Notes: generated by a model not told the origin, from the sequence alone. A stretch of 64,000 nucleotides of DNA from Ancylobacter gelatini (GCF_022601675.1 NZ_JAKVIL010000001.1:310001-374000); one strand, 5' to 3'. Counted from the first letter of the stretch, positions 28,245 to 41,357 are shown. Numbers and translations are program-made.

Positions 28245-31151
28245 CTACTCCGCCGCTTGCGGTCCCCGCTTCACCGGCCGGCGCGCCAGCACGTCGGCGA
28301 GGAAGCGCCCGGTGTGGCTGCGCGGCGCCTTCGCGACCGCTTCCGGCGTGCCGACCGCAACGATCTCGCCGCCGCCATCCCCGCCTTCCGGCCCGAGATC
28401 GATCACCCAGTCGGCGGTCTTGATGACCTCCAGATTGTGCTCGATCACCACCACCGTGTTGCCCTGCTCGACCAGTTCGTGCAGCACTTCCATCAGCTTG
28501 GCGACGTCATGGAAATGCAGGCCGGTGGTCGGCTCGTCGAGGATATAGAGCGTGCGTCCCGTGGCGCGGCGCGACAGTTCCTTGGAGAGCTTGACGCGCT
28601 GCGCCTCGCCGCCCGAGAGCGTGTTGGCCTGCTGGCCGACATGGATATAGCCGAGCCCGACGCGCGAGAGCGTCTCCAGCTTCTCGCGCACCGCCGGCAC
28701 CGCCTTGAAGAACTCCGCGCCCTCGTCGACCGTCATATCGAGCACGTCGGCGATCGACTTGTTCTTGAAGGTGACCTCCAGCGTCTCGCGATTGTAGCGC
28801 TTGCCCTTGCAGACGTCGCAGGTCACGTAGACGTCGGGCAGGAAGTGCATCTCGATCTTGATGACGCCGTCGCCCTGGCACGCCTCGCAGCGCCCGCCCT
28901 TTACATTGAACGAGAAGCGCCCCGGCCCGTAGCCGCGCGCCTTGGCCTCCGGCAGGCCGGAGAACCATTCGCGGATCGGGGTGAAGGCACCGGTATAGGT
29001 CGCCGGGTTGGAGCGCGGCGTGCGCCCGATCGGCGACTGGTCGATGTCGATCACCTTGTCGAGATGCTCCAGCCCTTCCAGCCGGTCATGCGGGGCCGGC
29101 GGCTCGGACGCGCCGCTGAGCCGGCGGGCGACCGCCTTGTACAGCGTGTCGAGCAGCAGGGTCGACTTGCCGCCGCCCGAGACGCCGGTCACCGCCGTGA
29201 ACAGGCCGAGCGGGACCTCGGCCGTGACGTTCTTGAGGTTGTTGCCGCGCGCGCCGACGATGCGAAGCTGGCGCTTGGGATCGGGCTTGCGGCGCTTCGG
29301 CACCGGAACGTTGAGCGCGCCGGTGAGATACTGGCCGGTGAGCGACGCCGGATCGGCAAGGATCTGCGCCGGCGTGCCCTGCGAGACGATGCGCCCGCCA
29401 TTCACGCCCGCGCCGGGACCGACATCGACCACATAGTCGGCCGAGAGGATGGCGTCCTCGTCATGCTCGACCACGATCACCGTGTTGCCGAGGTCGCGCA
29501 GCCGTCGCAGCGTGCCGAGCAGGCGCTCATTGTCGCGCTGGTGCAGGCCGATCGAGGGTTCGTCCAGCACATAGAGCACGCCGGTCAGGCCGGAGCCGAT
29601 CTGCGACGCCAGGCGGATGCGCTGGCTCTCGCCGCCGGACAGCGTGCCGGAAGCGCGGGCGAGCGTGAGATAATCGAGGCCCACATCGAGCAGGAAGGCG
29701 AGCCGCTCGCGGATTTCCTTGAGGATGCGGACCGCGATCTCGTTCTGCTTGTCGGTGAGCTGGCCGGGCAGGGCGGCGAACCATTCCAGTGCGGCGCGTA
29801 CCGAGAGCTGGGCCGACTGGCCGATATGCTGGCCGGCGATCTTCACCGCCAGCGCTTCGGGCTTGAGCCGGTAGCCATGGCAGGCCGCGCAGGGCACGGC
29901 GGAGAAATACTTGCCGATCTCCTCGCGCGCCCAGTCGCTGTCGGTCTCGCGCCAGCGGCGTTCCAGATTGTTGATCAACCCCTCATAGGTCTTGGTGGTC
30001 TCATAGGCGCGCATGCCGTCATCATAGACGAAGGTCACCTGCTCGATGCCCGAGCCGTACAGCAGCACGTCGCGCGCCCGCGAGGGCAGCTCGGCCCAGG
30101 GCACGGTGAGCTTGAAACCGTAATGCTTGGCGAGCGCCGCCAGCGTCTGGCCGTAATAGGGCGAGGAGGATTTCGCCCAGGGCGCCAGCGCACCCTGCTT
30201 GAGGCTGCGCGAGGAATCCGGCACCACCAGCTCGGGGTCGATCTTGCTCTCATGGCCCAGCCCGTCGCAGGCCGGACAGGCGCCGAACGGGTTGTTGAAA
30301 GAGAACAGCCGCGGCTCGATCTCGGGGATGGTGAAGCCGGAGACGGGACAGGCGAATTTCTCCGAGAACACGATGCGCCGGGCCTCGCCGTCCTCGTCCT
30401 TCTCATCGGCGAACTCGATCACCGCAATGCCGTCGGCAAGGCCGAGCGCGGTCTCGAAACTGTCGGCCAGCCGGCTCGCAATATCGGCGCGCACCACCAG
30501 CCGGTCGACCACGACGTCGATGTCGTGCTTGAACTTCTTGTCGAGCGCCGGCGCCTCAGCGATCTCGTGGAACGTGCCGTCGACCTTGACGCGCTGGAAG
30601 CCCTTTTTCTGGAACTCGGCGAGTTCTTTGCGGTATTCGCCCTTGCGCCCGCGCACCACCGGCGCCAGCAGGTAGAGCCGGGTCTTTTCCGGCAGCGCGA
30701 GCACGCGGTCCACCATCTGGCTGACGGTCTGGCTCTCGATCGGCAGACCGGTCGCGGGGGAATAGGGCACGCCGACGCGCGCCCAGAGCAGGCGCATATA
30801 GTCGTAGATCTCCGTCACCGTGCCGACGGTCGAGCGCGGGTTCTTCGAGGTGGTCTTCTGCTCGATGGAAATCGCCGGCGACAGCCCGTCGATCTGGTCG
30901 ACGTCCGGCTTTTGCATCATCTCCAGGAACTGGCGCGCATAGGCCGAGAGGCTCTCGACATAGCGGCGCTGGCCCTCGGCATAGATGGTGTCGAAGGCGA
31001 GCGACGACTTGCCGGAGCCGGACAGGCCGGTGAAGACCACGAGGCTGTCACGCGGAATCTCAAGGTCGACATTCTTGAGATTGTGCTCGCGGGCGCCCCG
31101 CACGACAATCGAACGGGCATCACGACGCGGCGGCTCCACGCGGTCCTTCAT
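28245..31151 (-). CDS. uvrA: Excinuclease ABC subunit A
   Basis: Damage-recognition ATPase of nucleotide excision repair; acts as a dimer with UvrB. The 968-residue product has two ABC domains: Walker [11 protein letters not shown] at 41-50 and [10 protein letters not shown] in the second, with ABC signatures [12 protein letters not shown] and [11 protein letters not shown]. Zinc-finger cysteine pairs [15 protein letters not shown] and [15 protein letters not shown] are visible. ATG 31151 gives the normal N-terminus; the frame is open upstream without similarity. It diverges from ssb around an SOS box. Confidence 0.97.
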   Translation of the reverse strand: MKDRVEPPRRDARSIVVRGAREHNLKNVDLEIPRDSLVVFTGLSGSGKSSLAFDTIYAEGQRRYVESLSAYARQFLEMMQKPDVDQIDGLSPAISIEQKTTSKNPRSTVGTVTEIYDYMRLLWARVGVPYSPATGLPIESQTVSQMVDRVLALPEKTRLYLLAPVVRGRKGEYRKELAEFQKKGFQRVKVDGTFHEIAEAPALDKKFKHDIDVVVDRLVVRADIASRLADSFETALGLADGIAVIEFADEKDEDGEARRIVFSEKFACPVSGFTIPEIEPRLFSFNNPFGACPACDGLGHESKIDPELVVPDSSRSLKQGALAPWAKSSSPYYGQTLAALAKHYGFKLTVPWAELPSRARDVLLYGSGIEQVTFVYDDGMRAYETTKTYEGLINNLERRWRETDSDWAREEIGKYFSAVPCAACHGYRLKPEALAVKIAGQHIGQSAQLSVRAALEWFAALPGQLTDKQNEIAVRILKEIRERLAFLLDVGLDYLTLARASGTLSGGESQRIRLASQIGSGLTGVLYVLDEPSIGLHQRDNERLLGTLRRLRDLGNTVIVVEHDEDAILSADYVVDVGPGAGVNGGRIVSQGTPAQILADPASLTGQYLTGALNVPVPKRRKPDPKRQLRIVGARGNNLKNVTAEVPLGLFTAVTGVSGGGKSTLLLDTLYKAVARRLSGASEPPAPHDRLEGLEHLDKVIDIDQSPIGRTPRSNPATYTGAFTPIREWFSGLPEAKARGYGPGRFSFNVKGGRCEACQGDGVIKIEMHFLPDVYVTCDVCKGKRYNRETLEVTFKNKSIADVLDMTVDEGAEFFKAVPAVREKLETLSRVGLGYIHVGQQANTLSGGEAQRVKLSKELSRRATGRTLYILDEPTTGLHFHDVAKLMEVLHELVEQGNTVVVIEHNLEVIKTADWVIDLGPEGGDGGGEIVAVGTPEAVAKAPRSHTGRFLADVLARRPVKRGPQAAE

Positions 31152-31219
31152 CGGAATGTCTTCTTTCGCGTACTCGAAAAGGGATGGGGCCGGCGGGGAC
31201 GTCCCGCGCGGCCACTCCC

Positions 31220-31411
31220 TTATAAAGGAAGGCCAGTGCCGCTTTGCAACATCGCGACCGCAAGCGTCGCCGCGGCCAGCACGCCCGCGGCAAAGGCGCA
31301 GGCCGCGCCCATATGGTCGACGCTCGCATGGTCGCGTGTTCGCAGCGTGGCGACCCGCACGCGGGGGGCGGCGCGGGAGCCTGGGAAATGCCTGCCGGGA
31401 TGGTGTCTCAT
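31220..31411 (-). CDS. Possible small membrane protein upstream of uvrA
   Basis: A 63-codon frame with a basic N-terminus and one plausible membrane span ([21 protein letters not shown]) near the end. It lies between the SOS box and uvrA on the same strand. The ribosome-binding site is weak, so this may be chance coding in GC-rich DNA. A homologue at this locus in related genomes would decide. Confidence 0.3.
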   Translation of the reverse strand: MRHHPGRHFPGSRAAPRVRVATLRTRDHASVDHMGAACAFAAGVLAAATLAVAMLQSGTGLPL

Positions 31412-31475
31412 GGGGGTGCCTGAATTGTGCGAAGCGAGTCGATTTGCCGTTGTCAGTAGCTAAGCAGAGTGTTAG

Positions 31476-31490
31476 GAACATAACAAGAAC
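31476..31490. promoter_or_regulatory. SOS (LexA) box between uvrA and ssb
   Basis: The exact direct repeat GAAC-N7-GAAC (spacer ATAACAA) matches the alphaproteobacterial LexA site, written GTTC-N7-GTTC on the other strand. It lies in the 479-bp region (31152-31630) between the divergent uvrA and ssb starts, so LexA could repress both. The surrounding ~30 bp are AT-rich and promoter-like. Apart from the possible small frame nearer uvrA, nothing else was seen in this gap. Confidence 0.88.
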
Positions 31491-31630
31491 ATATTTCGGG
31501 CGCCTTTCCCCCGCCGCATCCGACCAATATGTGGACAGAACCGGCCCGAGAGGGGCATCGGCAAGGCCTGTGGTTTATGGTGGGGCGAGAGGTCCGCTTA
31601 TCGCGCGGATGACGGGCTGTGGAGGACGGA

Positions 31631-32194
31631 ATGGCGGGCAGCGTCAACAAGGTGATCCTGGTCGGCAATCTGGGTCGCGACCCGGAAGTGCGGACCTTCC
31701 AGAATGGCGGGCGGGTGTGCAATCTGCGCATCGCGACCTCGGAGACGTGGCGCGACAAGGCGTCGGGCGAGCGGCGCGAGCGCACGGAATGGCACAGCGT
31801 GGTGATCTTCAACGAGAACCTGCTGCGCATCGCCGAGCAGTATCTGCGCAAGGGCACGAAGGTTTATATCGAGGGCCAGCTGGAGACCCGCAAGGCGACG
31901 GACCAGTCCGGCGGCGAGCGCTATTTCACCGAAGTGGTGCTGCGCCAGTTCCGCGGTGAGCTGACCATTCTCGACAGCCGTGGCGGCGGCGCTTCGGAAG
32001 GTGGCGACGATTATGGCGCGGGCAGCAGCGGCGACTTTGGTTCGGGCGGTTCGCAGAACCTCGGCGGCGGGGGCGGTGGCCGGTCCTTCGGCGGCGAGCG
32101 CAAGCCGGCGGCGGTGAGCGGCGGGGCCGGCGGCTCGCGGTTCGGCGGTGGGAGCGGCGGCGGCGGGGATCTCGACGACGAGATTCCGTTCTGA
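31631..32194 (+). CDS. ssb: Single-stranded DNA-binding protein
   Basis: Binds single-stranded DNA in replication, recombination and repair. The 187-residue protein has the OB fold (residues ~1-112: [40 protein letters not shown]), a long Gly/Ser-rich linker (~115-178), and the acidic tip DDDEIPF-type tail (DLDDEIPF) that recruits partner proteins. ATG 31631 follows GGAGGA closely; a GTG four codons upstream is the alternative. It shares the SOS box with uvrA. Confidence 0.95.
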   Translation: MAGSVNKVILVGNLGRDPEVRTFQNGGRVCNLRIATSETWRDKASGERRERTEWHSVVIFNENLLRIAEQYLRKGTKVYIEGQLETRKATDQSGGERYFTEVVLRQFRGELTILDSRGGGASEGGDDYGAGSSGDFGSGGSQNLGGGGGGRSFGGERKPAAVSGGAGGSRFGGGSGGGGDLDDEIPF

Positions 32195-32490
32195 GCGCAG
32201 GCGCACGCCTCGCCATTGCGGACTGAGGCGCGCGACAGGCGTCGTGCCGTTGTGAAGGGCAGGCGATCCGGCGCGTTTGGCGGATTGCGGCAGTTCAGCT
32301 CCCTGCACGCGAGGGACCAGGTGCGGTTTTATGCTGTGTGCGCCTGGCGGGCTGGGTGCGGGGATGGGATGCGGCGCGTCAGGCCGGGCCGGCGTCGCGG
32401 CAAGGTGTCGGCTGGCTGTGCTCGGGTGAGGCGCGGTCGGGTGGCGAGCGAGGTCGGGCGTCGCGGCGCCGTCGTAAGGGGAAGGGCTCG

Positions 32491-32889
32491 ATGACGCTTG
32501 CGCCATTGCTGGATGCATCGCTGCCGATCCGCATCCATGCCTTCGCCGCGCTTGCCGCGCTCGGGCTCGGCACGCTCCAGCTTCTGGCGCCGAAAGGCAC
32601 CGGGCCGCATCGGGCGCTTGGCTGGCTCTGGGCGGCGCTGATGGCCTTGGTGGCGCTGTCCTCGTTCCTGATCCACGAAATGCGCTGGATCGGCCCCTTC
32701 GGTCCCATCCACCTGCTCTCGCTCATTGTCGTCGGAGCGCTGCCGCTGGCGGTCTATCGCGCCCATCAGGGCGATATCGCACGTCATGAGAAGGGAATGC
32801 GCGGTCTGTTCATGGGCGGGCTCGTGATTGCCGGCCTGTTCACGCTGTGGCCGGGGCGGATCATGCATGCGGTGGTGTTCGGCGATTGA
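32491..32889 (+). CDS. DUF2306 membrane protein
   Basis: A 132-residue integral membrane protein with four likely spans. The family pattern is seen in IRIHAFAALAALGLGTLQLL, KGTGPHRALGWLWAALM, GPIHLLSLIVVGALPLAV and HEKGMRGLFMGGLVIAG followed by LWPGRI. Conserved histidines (in IHAF, HRALGW, IHLLS, RHEKG) suggest heme or metal contact, but no function is established. AAGGGGAAGGG precedes ATG 32491; the longer frame opening at 32338 is not supported. The ~296 bp upstream shows no other gene. Confidence 0.78.
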   Translation: MTLAPLLDASLPIRIHAFAALAALGLGTLQLLAPKGTGPHRALGWLWAALMALVALSSFLIHEMRWIGPFGPIHLLSLIVVGALPLAVYRAHQGDIARHEKGMRGLFMGGLVIAGLFTLWPGRIMHAVVFGD

Positions 32890-32898
32890 GGCCCGCGT

Positions 32899-33525
32899 TC
32901 AGCTCAGAAAAGCGGCACGGATGCCGTCTATGACGAACTGCACGGCGAGCGCGGCCAGCAGCACGCCGAGCAGGCGCGACAGGATGGCGTTGCCGGTGAC
33001 GCCGAGCAGCCGGTCCATCCGCTCGGCGGCGAGATAGACCGCGAGACTCGCGGCGACCACCAGCACGGTGATGATGAACAGGATGGCCAGCTTCGTCGGG
33101 TCGCCCTTGGCCTCGCCGGCCAGCAGCATCATCGCGGTGATGGCGCCGGGTCCGGCCATCAGCGGAATAGCGAGCGGGAACACCGCCAGATTGCGCAGCA
33201 GGCTGTCGCGCGCCATGGTCTCGCCGGGCTCGATCCGGCGTTCATGGCGCTGGCCGAACACCATTTCGAACGAGATGGTGAACAGCAGCAGCCCGCCGGC
33301 GATGCGAAAGGCCGGCAGGGTGATGCCGAGCGCCGCCAGCATCGGCGCGCCGACCACGCCGAACACAACCAATATGCCCAGCGCGATGCCGGAGGAGCGC
33401 CAGGCCACCACCCGTCGCTCCTCGCGCGAGAGCCCGCTGGTCACCGCGAGGAAGATCGGCGCCAGGCCGATCGGATCGATCACCACCAGCATGGTGATGG
33501 CGGCGGAGATCAGATAATCCAGCAT
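32899..33525 (-). CDS. MarC family integral membrane protein
   Basis: A 208-residue protein with six membrane spans, full length for the MarC/UPF0056 family (once called NAAT transporters). VVIDPIGLAPIFLAVTSG near residue 14 and PLAIPLMAGPGAITAMMLL near 120 are the two internally repeated family signatures (the P-I-G and G-P-G loops). Despite the name, no antibiotic efflux role is established. It converges with the DUF2306 gene with 9 bp between. Confidence 0.9.
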   Translation of the reverse strand: MLDYLISAAITMLVVIDPIGLAPIFLAVTSGLSREERRVVAWRSSGIALGILVVFGVVGAPMLAALGITLPAFRIAGGLLLFTISFEMVFGQRHERRIEPGETMARDSLLRNLAVFPLAIPLMAGPGAITAMMLLAGEAKGDPTKLAILFIITVLVVAASLAVYLAAERMDRLLGVTGNAILSRLLGVLLAALAVQFVIDGIRAAFLS

Positions 33526-33792
33526 GTCGGCCCCCGTTCGCGCCCCGATGCGGGCCCGCGCCGGGCTGCATCAGCAAGCCCCGCGCCAGCCGCAGAAGAG
33601 CACAACCGGAACCGGCCGGGGAGTGCCCGGCGCCACGGTTCCGCCACGTTCGGACATGCTCTCGGAAAGGCGGTTGTAATGCCTTGATATTCATAGTGTT
33701 TTTGGAGCGTTTCCGGCGGCGTCGGGCTGGTGTCTGGAGCCGGAATCGGCTAGACAGTCACACTTGTTCCGCAACCACGGAAAGTCGATTCC

Positions 33793-36564
<2,772 letters not shown>

Positions 36565-36586
36565 TCTTTTGCCCGTACGCATCGTT

Positions 36587-36608
36587 GAAGGCGGCTTCGG
36601 CCGCCTTC
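36587..36608 (+). terminator. Stem-loop with TTCG tetraloop after gyrA
   Basis: A perfect 9-bp stem (GAAGGCGGC/GCCGCCTTC) closed by TTCG, 22 bp after the gyrA stop. No U-tract follows, so termination may be partial or Rho-dependent. It ends 4 bp before an ATG at 36613 and would block a ribosome-binding site there, which supports the later start of the next gene. Confidence 0.55.
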
Positions 36609-36636
36609 AGTCATGTCAGACCTCACGGAATATCCC

Positions 36637-37218
36637 ATGCGCCGTATCTGCGTGTTTCTCGGCTCCAACAGCGGCCATCGTCCGGGCTATCGCGCGGCGG
36701 CGGTCGCGCTGGGCACGGAGCTTGCCCGGCAGGGGCTGGGCCTGGTCTATGGCGGCGCCTCGGTCGGGCTGATGGGCGCGGTCGCCGATGCCGCGCTGGC
36801 GGCGGGCGGCGAGGTGATCGGCATCATCCCGCAGCGGCTGGTGGACAAGGAAGTGGCGCATGCCGGCCTGAGCGACCTGCGGATCGTGCAGTCCATGCAC
36901 CAGCGCAAGGCGCTGATGGCGGAGCTGTCGGATGCCTTCGTCGCGCTGCCGGGCGGGGTGGGCACGCTGGAGGAACTGTTCGAGGTGTGGACCTGGGCGC
37001 AACTCGGCGGCCATGTCAAGCCCTGCGCGCTCTATAATGTCGAGGGCTATTACGACCGGCTGCTGGGCTTTCTCGACCATGTGGTCGACGAAGCCTTCAT
37101 GAAGCCCGCCCATCGCGACATGCTGCTGGTGGCGGAGGAGCCGGGCGCGCTGATCGAGCGACTGCGCGCGTATCAGCCGCCGAACGTCACCAAATGGATC
37201 GCCGACCGCCATCGCTGA
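36637..37218 (+). CDS. LOG family protein (TIGR00730, cytokinin-type phosphoribohydrolase)
   Basis: Rossmann-type nucleoside 5'-monophosphate phosphoribohydrolase of about 193 residues. The hallmark [14 protein letters not shown] is exact, and [21 protein letters not shown] and [18 protein letters not shown] are normal. Bacterial LOG proteins release adenine or cytokinin bases from nucleotides; a detoxification or salvage role is usual outside plants. ATG 36637 ([13 protein letters not shown]) has CGGA upstream and matches the family N-terminus; ATG 36613 is sequestered near the hairpin. Confidence 0.87.
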   Translation: MRRICVFLGSNSGHRPGYRAAAVALGTELARQGLGLVYGGASVGLMGAVADAALAAGGEVIGIIPQRLVDKEVAHAGLSDLRIVQSMHQRKALMAELSDAFVALPGGVGTLEELFEVWTWAQLGGHVKPCALYNVEGYYDRLLGFLDHVVDEAFMKPAHRDMLLVAEEPGALIERLRAYQPPNVTKWIADRHR

Positions 37219-37335
37219 GCGGCGCACGGCTTGCGCGCCGCCGCCGGCGCGGCTAACCCTTGCGCGCACCCGGAGACGCCCCGTCGCCGCGTGCGACGTG
37301 TCGCCCACGGAAAACCCCGCCCACGGAAGCCCCGC

Positions 37336-37848
37336 ATGAGCGCCGACGCCATCGCCTTCTATCCCGGCTCCTTCGATCCGCCGACCAACGGCCATGTCGA
37401 AGTCGCCCGCGCCGCCGCGCGGCTGGCGGGAAAGCTCATCGTCGGCGTCGGCATCCATCCCGGCAAGGCCCCGCTGTTCAGCGCACAGGAGCGGCTGGAG
37501 ATGCTGCGCGAGGTGTTCGCGCCGATCGCGGCGGCCGAGGGCGCGGCGCTGGAATGCCTGACCTTCGACAATCTCGTCGTCGACGCCGCGCGCGATCACG
37601 GCGCGCGCCTCCTGATCCGCGGCCTGCGCGACGGCACCGATCTTGACTATGAAATGCAGATGGCGGGCATGAACGCCGTGCTGCGCCCCGAGGTGCAGAC
37701 GGTTTTTCTGCCGGCCTCGCCGATTGCCCGCCCTATCACCGCCACCCTTGTCAGGCAGATCGCCCAGATGGGCGGCGATGTCTCGGCCTTCGTGCCGCCC
37801 GCCGTGCTGGACCGGCTGAAGGCGCGGTTCGGCCGCACCCCCGCCTGA
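37336..37848 (+). CDS. coaD: Phosphopantetheine adenylyltransferase
   Basis: Penultimate step of coenzyme A synthesis, joining 4'-phosphopantetheine and ATP to dephospho-CoA. The 170-residue protein has the nucleotidyltransferase motifs [19 protein letters not shown] (T/N-x-G-H) and [20 protein letters not shown] (the family I-S-S-T-x-x-R position, here I-T-A-T-L-V-R). [19 protein letters not shown] is the pantetheine-binding stretch. ATG 37336 follows GGAAG. The frame is open upstream without similarity. Confidence 0.95.
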   Translation: MSADAIAFYPGSFDPPTNGHVEVARAAARLAGKLIVGVGIHPGKAPLFSAQERLEMLREVFAPIAAAEGAALECLTFDNLVVDAARDHGARLLIRGLRDGTDLDYEMQMAGMNAVLRPEVQTVFLPASPIARPITATLVRQIAQMGGDVSAFVPPAVLDRLKARFGRTPA

Positions 37849-37887
37849 CACGGCCTCCCGGTCCGCGTTCCTCAACGGAGTTCACTC

Positions 37888-38439
37888 ATGGTTCGCAGCC
37901 TCTTCGCCGCCCTTGCCGTCAGCCTCGCCTTCGCCGTGCCGGCGAGCGCGCAGGCTCCCAAGATCCCGGCGAATGCCGATCCGCAGAACACGATCCTCAT
38001 GGAGACCACCAAGGGTCCCGTCGTGATCGTGCTGCGCCCCGACGTGGCGCCCAAGCATGCCGAGCGCATCAAGACGCTCTCGCGTGAGGGTTTCTACAAC
38101 AACGTGCCGTTCCACCGCGTCATTGACGGCTTCATGGCCCAGACCGGCGACGGCCAGTATGGCAATGGCACGGGTGGCTCGCGCTACCCGGACCTGCCGG
38201 CGGAGTTCTCCAGCCTGCCGCACACGCGCGGCACGGTGGGCATGGCCCGCGCCTCCAGCCCCAACAGCGCCAACTCGCAGTTTTTCATCTGCTTCCAGGA
38301 CTGCTCGTTCCTGAACGGCCAGTACACCGTGGTCGGGCAGGTGGTGTCGGGCATGGAGAATGTCGACAAGCTCAAGCGCGGCGAGCCGGTGGCGAACCCC
38401 GACAAGATCGTTTCCATGAAGGTCGCCGCTGACAAGTGA
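37888..38439 (+). CDS. ppiA: Periplasmic cyclophilin-type peptidyl-prolyl isomerase
   Basis: Folding catalyst for exported proteins. Of 183 residues the first ~21 are a signal peptide ending PASAQA. The cyclophilin domain has NVPFHRVIDGFMAQTGD with the catalytic arginine, the MARASSPNSANSQFFICFQD segment, and GQYTVVGQVVSGMENVDKL. It lies 44 bp upstream of a cytosolic paralogue with closely similar sequence, an old tandem duplication in which one copy gained or lost the signal. Confidence 0.92.
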   Translation: MVRSLFAALAVSLAFAVPASAQAPKIPANADPQNTILMETTKGPVVIVLRPDVAPKHAERIKTLSREGFYNNVPFHRVIDGFMAQTGDGQYGNGTGGSRYPDLPAEFSSLPHTRGTVGMARASSPNSANSQFFICFQDCSFLNGQYTVVGQVVSGMENVDKLKRGEPVANPDKIVSMKVAADK

Positions 38440-38483
38440 GCGGCGTTCCTTCGCGTAGCTGACGTTTACCAAGGAGAAAAACC

Positions 38484-38945
38484 ATGGCCGAAACCGCCAA
38501 CTTCCTGCTGCTCGAAACCACGCAGGGCCCGGTCAAGATCAAGTTCCGCCCTGATCTCGCCCCCAACCACGTCGCCCGCATCGCCGAGCTGGCGACCGAG
38601 GGCTTCTATGACAACGTGCCGTTCCACCGCGTGATCGAGGGCTTCATGGCCCAGACCGGTGACGGCCAGCACGGCAACGGCACCGGCGGCTCGGGCAAGA
38701 AGCTCAAGGCCGAGTTCAACAAGGGCCGTCATGTGCGTGGCACCGCCTCCATGGCCCGCGCCCAGAGCCCGGATTCCGGCGACAGCCAGTTCTTCATCTG
38801 CTTCGGCGACGCCTCCTTCCTCGACGGCCAGTACACCGTCTGGGGCGAGGTGGTCGAAGGCATGGAGAATGTCGACAAGGTCAAGCGCGGCGAGCCGGTG
38901 CGCAACCCGGACATGATCGTCAAGGCGAGCGTCTCCGCCGCCTGA
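38484..38945 (+). CDS. ppiB: Cytosolic cyclophilin-type peptidyl-prolyl isomerase
   Basis: A 153-residue single-domain cyclophilin without signal peptide. Active-site NVPFHRVIEGFMAQTGDGQ and SMARAQSPDSGDSQFFICFG are intact, as is GQYTVWGEVVEGMENVDKV. AAGGAG lies 8 nt before the ATG. It ends the run that starts with coaD or ppiA, and a strong intrinsic terminator follows at 38970-39010. Confidence 0.94.
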   Translation: MAETANFLLLETTQGPVKIKFRPDLAPNHVARIAELATEGFYDNVPFHRVIEGFMAQTGDGQHGNGTGGSGKKLKAEFNKGRHVRGTASMARAQSPDSGDSQFFICFGDASFLDGQYTVWGEVVEGMENVDKVKRGEPVRNPDMIVKASVSAA

Positions 38946-38969
38946 GCGTCGTCTCATCGCTGAGACCAG

Positions 38970-39010
38970 GATCCCGGACGCGCGACGAGCGCGCTCCGGG
39001 ATCGTTTTTT
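38970..39010 (+). terminator. Rho-independent terminator after ppiB
   Basis: A long stem (GATCCCGGACGCGC pairing with GCGCG(C)TCCGGGATC, one bulged base, loop about 5 nt) is followed by GTTTTTT. It starts 25 bp after the ppiB stop and is the clearest intrinsic terminator in the window. Confidence 0.92.
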
Positions 39011-39059
39011 GAGAACTCCCCCGGCCCGCGAAGGGCGCGGCGGATGACGGATGACGTGA

Positions 39060-40139
39060 ATGCGTGTCGACCTGTTCGATTTCGAGCTGCCGCCCGAGCG
39101 GATCGCGCTGCGCCCGGTCTCGCCGCGCGACGCCGCGCGCATGCTGGTGGTGCGGCCGGGGCGGGATCCCGAGCTGGACGACCGGCATGTGCGCGACCTG
39201 CCGGACCTGCTGAACCCCGGCGATGCGCTGGTGGTGAACGACACCCGCGTGGTGCCCGCCCGGCTCGATGGCCTGCGCCGTCGCGATGCCTCGCAGGGCG
39301 AGGGCGTGCGGGTGGAGGCGATGCTGCACAAGCGGGTGTCGGGCGACACCTGGCTGGCGCTGGCGCGGCCGGGCAAGCGGCTGGCGGTCGGCGACGCCGT
39401 TGATTTTTCCCGCGCGGGCCATCCGCTCGCCGCCCGCATCGAGGCGAAAGGCGAGGGCGGCGAGGTCACGCTGCGGTTCGATCTGTCGGGCGCGGCGCTG
39501 GATGCCGCGATCGCCACGCTCGGCCATATCCCGCTGCCGCCCTATATCGCGGCCAAGCGCGAGGATGATGCGCAGGACCGCGCCGACTACCAGACCATGT
39601 TCGCGCAGTATGAGGGGTCGGTCGCCGCGCCGACCGCCGGCCTGCACTTCACGCCCGAACTGATCGAGAGGCTGGCCGCGCGCCGGGTCGAGACCCACCG
39701 CGTCACGCTCCATGTCGGCGCCGGCACCTTCCTGCCGGTCAAGGCCGACGACACCGAGGGCCACCGCATGCACGCGGAATGGGGCGAGGTCTCCGCCGCC
39801 ACCGCACAGGCGCTGAACGCGGTGAAGGCGCGCGGCGGACGGGTGGTCACGGTCGGCACCACGGCGACGCGCCTCTTGGAAAGCGCGGCGCGCGAGGACG
39901 GCGCCTTGCACGAGTGGCGCGGCGACACCGACATCTTCATCACGCCCGGCTACCGCTTCCGCTTCATCGACGGGATGATGACCAATTTCCACCTGCCGCG
40001 CTCGACGCTGGTCATGCTCATCGCCGCCTTCATCGGCCATGACGTGCAGAAGCGCGCCTATGCCCATGCCATTGCCGACGGCTATCGCTTCTATTCCTAT
40101 GGCGACGCCAGCCTTTTGCTGCCAGAACGTCGCTCATGA
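39060..40139 (+). CDS. queA: S-adenosylmethionine:tRNA ribosyltransferase-isomerase
   Basis: Converts preQ1 in tRNA to epoxyqueuosine using the ribosyl part of SAM. The 359-residue product starts [19 protein letters not shown], has the [13 protein letters not shown] strand near residue 58, the [18 protein letters not shown] segment near 185, and [20 protein letters not shown]. Its stop overlaps the ATG of tgt, so both queuosine enzymes are made together. The terminator just upstream separates it from ppiB. Confidence 0.95.
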   Translation: MRVDLFDFELPPERIALRPVSPRDAARMLVVRPGRDPELDDRHVRDLPDLLNPGDALVVNDTRVVPARLDGLRRRDASQGEGVRVEAMLHKRVSGDTWLALARPGKRLAVGDAVDFSRAGHPLAARIEAKGEGGEVTLRFDLSGAALDAAIATLGHIPLPPYIAAKREDDAQDRADYQTMFAQYEGSVAAPTAGLHFTPELIERLAARRVETHRVTLHVGAGTFLPVKADDTEGHRMHAEWGEVSAATAQALNAVKARGGRVVTVGTTATRLLESAAREDGALHEWRGDTDIFITPGYRFRFIDGMMTNFHLPRSTLVMLIAAFIGHDVQKRAYAHAIADGYRFYSYGDASLLLPERRS

Positions 40140-41269
40140 CCCAGCCTTTCGCCTATCATCTCAAGGCCACCGACGGGGCCGCGCGCCTCGGCGAGGTGGT
40201 CACTCCGCGCGGTATCATCCGCACACCCGCCTTCATGCCGGTCGGCACGGCCGCGACAGTGAAGGGCATGTACCCCGAGCAGGTGCGCGAACTCGGCGCC
40301 GATATCGTGCTGGGCAACACCTATCATCTGATGCTGCGCCCCTCCGCCGAGCGGATCGCGGAGCTGGGCGGTCTGCATAAGTTCATGCGCTGGCCGTACC
40401 CGATCCTCACCGATTCCGGCGGGTTCCAGGTGATGTCGCTGGCGGCGCTGCGCAAGCTGAACGAGAAGGGCGTGACCTTCCGCTCGCATATTGACGGCGC
40501 CTATCACGAGATGTCGCCGGAGCGCTCGGTGGAGATCCAGGGCCTGCTCGGCTCCGACATTCAGATGCAGCTCGACGAATGCGTGCGCCTGCCGGCCGCG
40601 CCGGAAGAGGTCGCCCGCGCGCTGCGCCTGTCGCTGCGCTGGGCGGAGCGCTCGAAGAAGGCGTTCGAGGCGCAGCCGCCGGGCCGCGCGCTGTTTGGCA
40701 TCGTGCAGGGCGGCGACGTGCCGGACCTGCGCGAGGAATCCGCGCGCGGGCTCGTCGATATCGGATTTCCCGGCTACTCCATCGGCGGGCTGGCGGTCGG
40801 CGAGCCGCAGGCGGTGATGCTCGGCATGATCGAGGTGGTCAACGCCATCCTGCCGCAGGACAAGCCGCGCTACCTCATGGGCGTCGGCACGCCGGACGAC
40901 ATCATCGAGGCGGTGGGGCGCGGCGTCGACATGTTCGACTGCGTGATGCCGACGCGCGCCGGGCGCCACGCGCTGGCCTTCACCCGCTTCGGCAAGATCA
41001 ATCTGAAGAACGCGCGCCACGCCAATGACCCGCGTCCGCTCGACGAGGAAAGCGACTGCCCGGCGGCGCGAGACTATTCGCGTGCCTATCTGCACCACCT
41101 CATCCGCTGCGACGAGATGCTGGGCTCGATGCTGCTGACCTGGGTGAACCTCGCCTATTACCAGACGCTGATGGCCGGTATCCGCGCCGCGATCGCGGAA
41201 GGGCGCTTCGAGGCGCACAAGGCCGAGGTCAAGGAAGGCTGGGCGCGCGGGGATATCCCGGCGCGCTGA
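40136..41269 (+). CDS. tgt: tRNA-guanine transglycosylase (queuine tRNA-ribosyltransferase), zinc site degenerate
   Basis: Exchanges guanine-34 of GUN tRNAs for preQ1. The 377-residue protein has [12 protein letters not shown] and the nucleophile Asp in [12 protein letters not shown], so catalysis looks intact. The usual structural zinc site (C-x-C-x2-C plus a His 26 residues on) is not: aligned positions are S306, C308, A311 and V337, leaving one of four ligands. The flanking YSRAYLHHL and [13 protein letters not shown] align without gaps, so this is substitution and not a misread frame. It overlaps queA by 4 bp. Confidence 0.94.
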   Translation: MTQPFAYHLKATDGAARLGEVVTPRGIIRTPAFMPVGTAATVKGMYPEQVRELGADIVLGNTYHLMLRPSAERIAELGGLHKFMRWPYPILTDSGGFQVMSLAALRKLNEKGVTFRSHIDGAYHEMSPERSVEIQGLLGSDIQMQLDECVRLPAAPEEVARALRLSLRWAERSKKAFEAQPPGRALFGIVQGGDVPDLREESARGLVDIGFPGYSIGGLAVGEPQAVMLGMIEVVNAILPQDKPRYLMGVGTPDDIIEAVGRGVDMFDCVMPTRAGRHALAFTRFGKINLKNARHANDPRPLDEESDCPAARDYSRAYLHHLIRCDEMLGSMLLTWVNLAYYQTLMAGIRAAIAEGRFEAHKAEVKEGWARGDIPAR

Positions 41270-41304
41270 CCCTTACGGGCAGACAACAAGCGTGCCCAAA
41301 CCAG

Positions 41305-41334
41305 AACGGCCGGACCCGCGAAGGTCCGGCCGTT
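41305..41334. terminator. Bidirectional stem-loop between tgt and wrbA
   Basis: Perfect 12-bp arms AACGGCCGGACC and GGTCCGGCCGTT with a 6-nt loop lie between the convergent tgt and wrbA genes. The U-tract is weak on both strands (ACCAGAACG left side reads as CTGGTTTGGG on minus). A shared terminator is likely from position and stem strength. Confidence 0.75.
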
Positions 41335-41357
41335 CGTGTGTCCGGCGCTGCCGGCTA

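Noticed and set aside
28221..31463. 1080-codon open frame opposite uvrA
   Set aside because: It mirrors uvrA exactly, is Arg/Ala/His-rich without domain features, and arises from high GC at third codon positions.
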